A DNA stretch of 22,687 nucleotides, from the NCBI GenBank assembly GCA_023667165.1, contig JAMPAO010000038.1, positions 1 to 22,687 of the forward strand, read 5' to 3'. The notes below the pieces were generated by a model that saw only the letters and a list, made by a program, of their open reading frames with translations, did not search any database and was not told the origin of the DNA. This DNA comes from Ruminococcus sp. GTDB taxonomy: Bacteria > Bacillota > Clostridia > Oscillospirales > Ruminococcaceae. The translations under genes were made by a program, and so were the position numbers. Every line of letters begins with the position of its first letter. The first letter of the stretch is position 1. This document shows positions 22,295 through 22,687 of the stretch, piece by piece.

Positions 22295-22392
22295 GCCGGA
22301 CAAGCAAAAAGCAAGTCCGGCGCGAAAGCGGTTCATAACGGTAGGCGGTCGCGTTTTTCCCCTTTCATGCAAAAACCCTTTATTGAAAGGGG
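22295..22392 (+). promoter_or_regulatory. Structured leader of the unit 2 peptide mRNA
   Basis: The same three stems as in unit 1: GCCGGAC (22295-22301) with GTCCGGC (22315-22321); GCGG (22328-22331) with TCGC (22349-22352); CCCCTTTC (22359-22366) with GAAAGGGG (22385-22392). The middle stem differs from unit 1 by a compensatory A-U to G-C change and a G-C to G-U change, which supports a real RNA helix. AGTCCGGT again precedes the ATG. Confidence 0.7.
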
Positions 22393-22402
22393 GGAGTCCG
22401 GT

Positions 22403-22501
22403 ATGTTCGGTGATATTATTGCATTGCTCAGCTTGCTGATCAATATTTCGCGATTTGTACGCGACATAATTCACGACGTACATAAAGACAAAAACGATTA
22501 A
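22403..22501 (+). CDS. Small amphipathic peptide, candidate type I toxin (copy 2)
   Basis: The 32-residue peptide starts MFGDIIALLSLLINISRF and ends in the same DVHKDKND tail as copy 1. It is more hydrophobic than copy 1 because Lys3 and Glu7 become Gly and Ala. The Ser-Leu-Leu core and one Arg-Asp pair are kept. Ribosome binding site, start spacing and terminator match copy 1. Divergence of the helix between the copies with an invariant tail fits paralogous toxins that have begun to separate their specificity. No similarity to a named family is evident to me. Confidence 0.6.
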   Translation: MFGDIIALLSLLINISRFVRDIIHDVHKDKND

Positions 22502-22605
22502 CCGCCCAAGCTGATACCTTGAACGGTTAATCTTTGACATCATGATAGTGACATAACAAATCGTTTTTGGGAAAAGCGCACCGTCTATCGGACTGCTTTC
22601 CTTAT
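22487..22605 (-). ncRNA. Candidate antisense RNA (antitoxin), unit 2
   Basis: Predicted to run from about 22605 to about 22487. Its 5' third is nearly identical to that of unit 1, and its middle differs: CCCAAAAACG replaces CCCCTTGTTTTG, so the short pairing with the ribosome binding site is weaker. It overlaps the 3' end of its own peptide mRNA exactly as in unit 1. Confidence 0.62.
22490..22531 (-). terminator. Shared terminator of unit 2
   Basis: ATTAACCG (22497-22504) pairs with CGGTTAAT (22524-22531), with an inner CAAG/CTTG pair. The - strand T-run is at 22494-22490. The loop differs from unit 1 but both stems are kept. Confidence 0.8.
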
Positions 22606-22611
22606 ACCTAC

Positions 22612-22640
22612 ATTATACCACGGCACATGACTGATGTCAA
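22612..22640 (-). promoter_or_regulatory. Consensus promoter of the unit 2 antisense RNA
   Basis: On the - strand TTGACA (22640-22635) and TATAAT (22617-22612) with a 17-base spacer. The spacer sequence differs strongly from unit 1 while both boxes are unchanged, which suggests the boxes are under selection. Confidence 0.88.
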
Positions 22641-22660
22641 GACATTTTCCGAAAAAAATA

Positions 22661-22687
22661 TTGACATGACAAAATAAATGTATTATA
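22661..22687 (+). promoter_or_regulatory. Start of a third repeat unit (promoter, cut by the window end)
   Basis: TTGACA (22661-22666) and the same 17-base spacer are followed by TATA at the last bases, so the -10 box is incomplete. It shows that the array has at least one more unit. Confidence 0.8.

Larger units (their letters stand above)
21847..22687 (+). repeat. Tandem array of a 402-bp unit, two copies plus the start of a third
   Basis: The -35 box of the + promoter recurs at 21856, 22258 and 22661, so the period is 402-403 bases. Each complete unit has, in order, a + promoter, a leader hairpin, a small peptide gene, a hairpin terminator and a - strand promoter for a convergent RNA. The third copy is cut by the window end inside its -10 box. 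The junction sequence TTTTCCGAAAAAAATATTG precedes copies 2 and 3. The array is likely the result of tandem duplication and may continue beyond the window. Confidence 0.92.

Noticed and set aside
21999..22501. Assignment of the small peptides to Fst, Ldr or holin-like toxin families
   Set aside because: Only length, helix and charged tail agree. The residues do not match what I know of these families, so I leave them unnamed.
21847..22687. CRISPR array or plain satellite repeat
   Set aside because: The unit is about 402 bp, not 25-40 bp with spacers, and contains ordered promoters, a gene and terminators.

Overview
The window looks like chromosomal core DNA from a low-to-mid GC Gram-positive anaerobe of the Clostridia, probably of the Ruminococcus/Oscillospiraceae type. 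This is inferred from the complete clustered type II fatty-acid operon that uses FabK rather than FabI, strong AGGAGG-type ribosome binding sites, close sigma-A promoters, and a lipoprotein with its spacer arranged for a monoderm wall. Species cannot be fixed from the sequence alone.

Layout. Bases 1-5476 (+) hold nucleotide and sugar metabolism: rpiB, upp, glmS (with a structured leader), a membrane-anchored family 2 glycosyltransferase, inorganic pyrophosphatase and cytidine deaminase. Bases 5511-6514 hold a BspA-type leucine-rich-repeat surface gene split by a one-base frameshift. Bases 6539-8756 are a self-contained operon with a near-perfect promoter, four tightly packed genes and a terminator. 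It encodes an ExbB/MotA-like channel subunit, an ExbD-like subunit with a coiled coil, a membrane-anchored protein and a lipoprotein. The last two end in closely similar domains that look like the ExbD/TolR extracytoplasmic domain. It is a candidate proton-driven envelope machine in a Gram-positive cell.

Bases 8783-17255 (-) are the fatty-acid synthesis operon, read fabH-fabK-fabG-fabF-accB-fabZ-accC-accD-accA-acpP. The expected fabD has moved to the other side of a divergent promoter region (17256-17585) and leads a + strand group: fabD, aroE, a flavin reductase and tatD, followed by an uncharacterised protein that may be U32-peptidase-like. The divergent region carries two direct copies of a TTTACCTGAC motif 43 bp apart, a good candidate operator for fatty-acid control.

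Bases 21847-22687 are a tandem array of a repeat of about 402 bp: two full copies and the start of a third. Each full copy has a consensus + promoter, a leader with mutually exclusive hairpins, a 32-residue peptide gene whose ribosome binding site is buried in a stem, and a shared hairpin terminator. A consensus - strand promoter then drives a convergent antisense RNA of about 120 nt. This is the architecture of a type I toxin-antitoxin locus. Differences between the copies are conservative in the peptide and compensatory in a leader stem, so both peptide and RNA fold appear to be under selection. I do not recognise the family. This array and the ExbB/ExbD-like operon are the two best candidates for undescribed systems.
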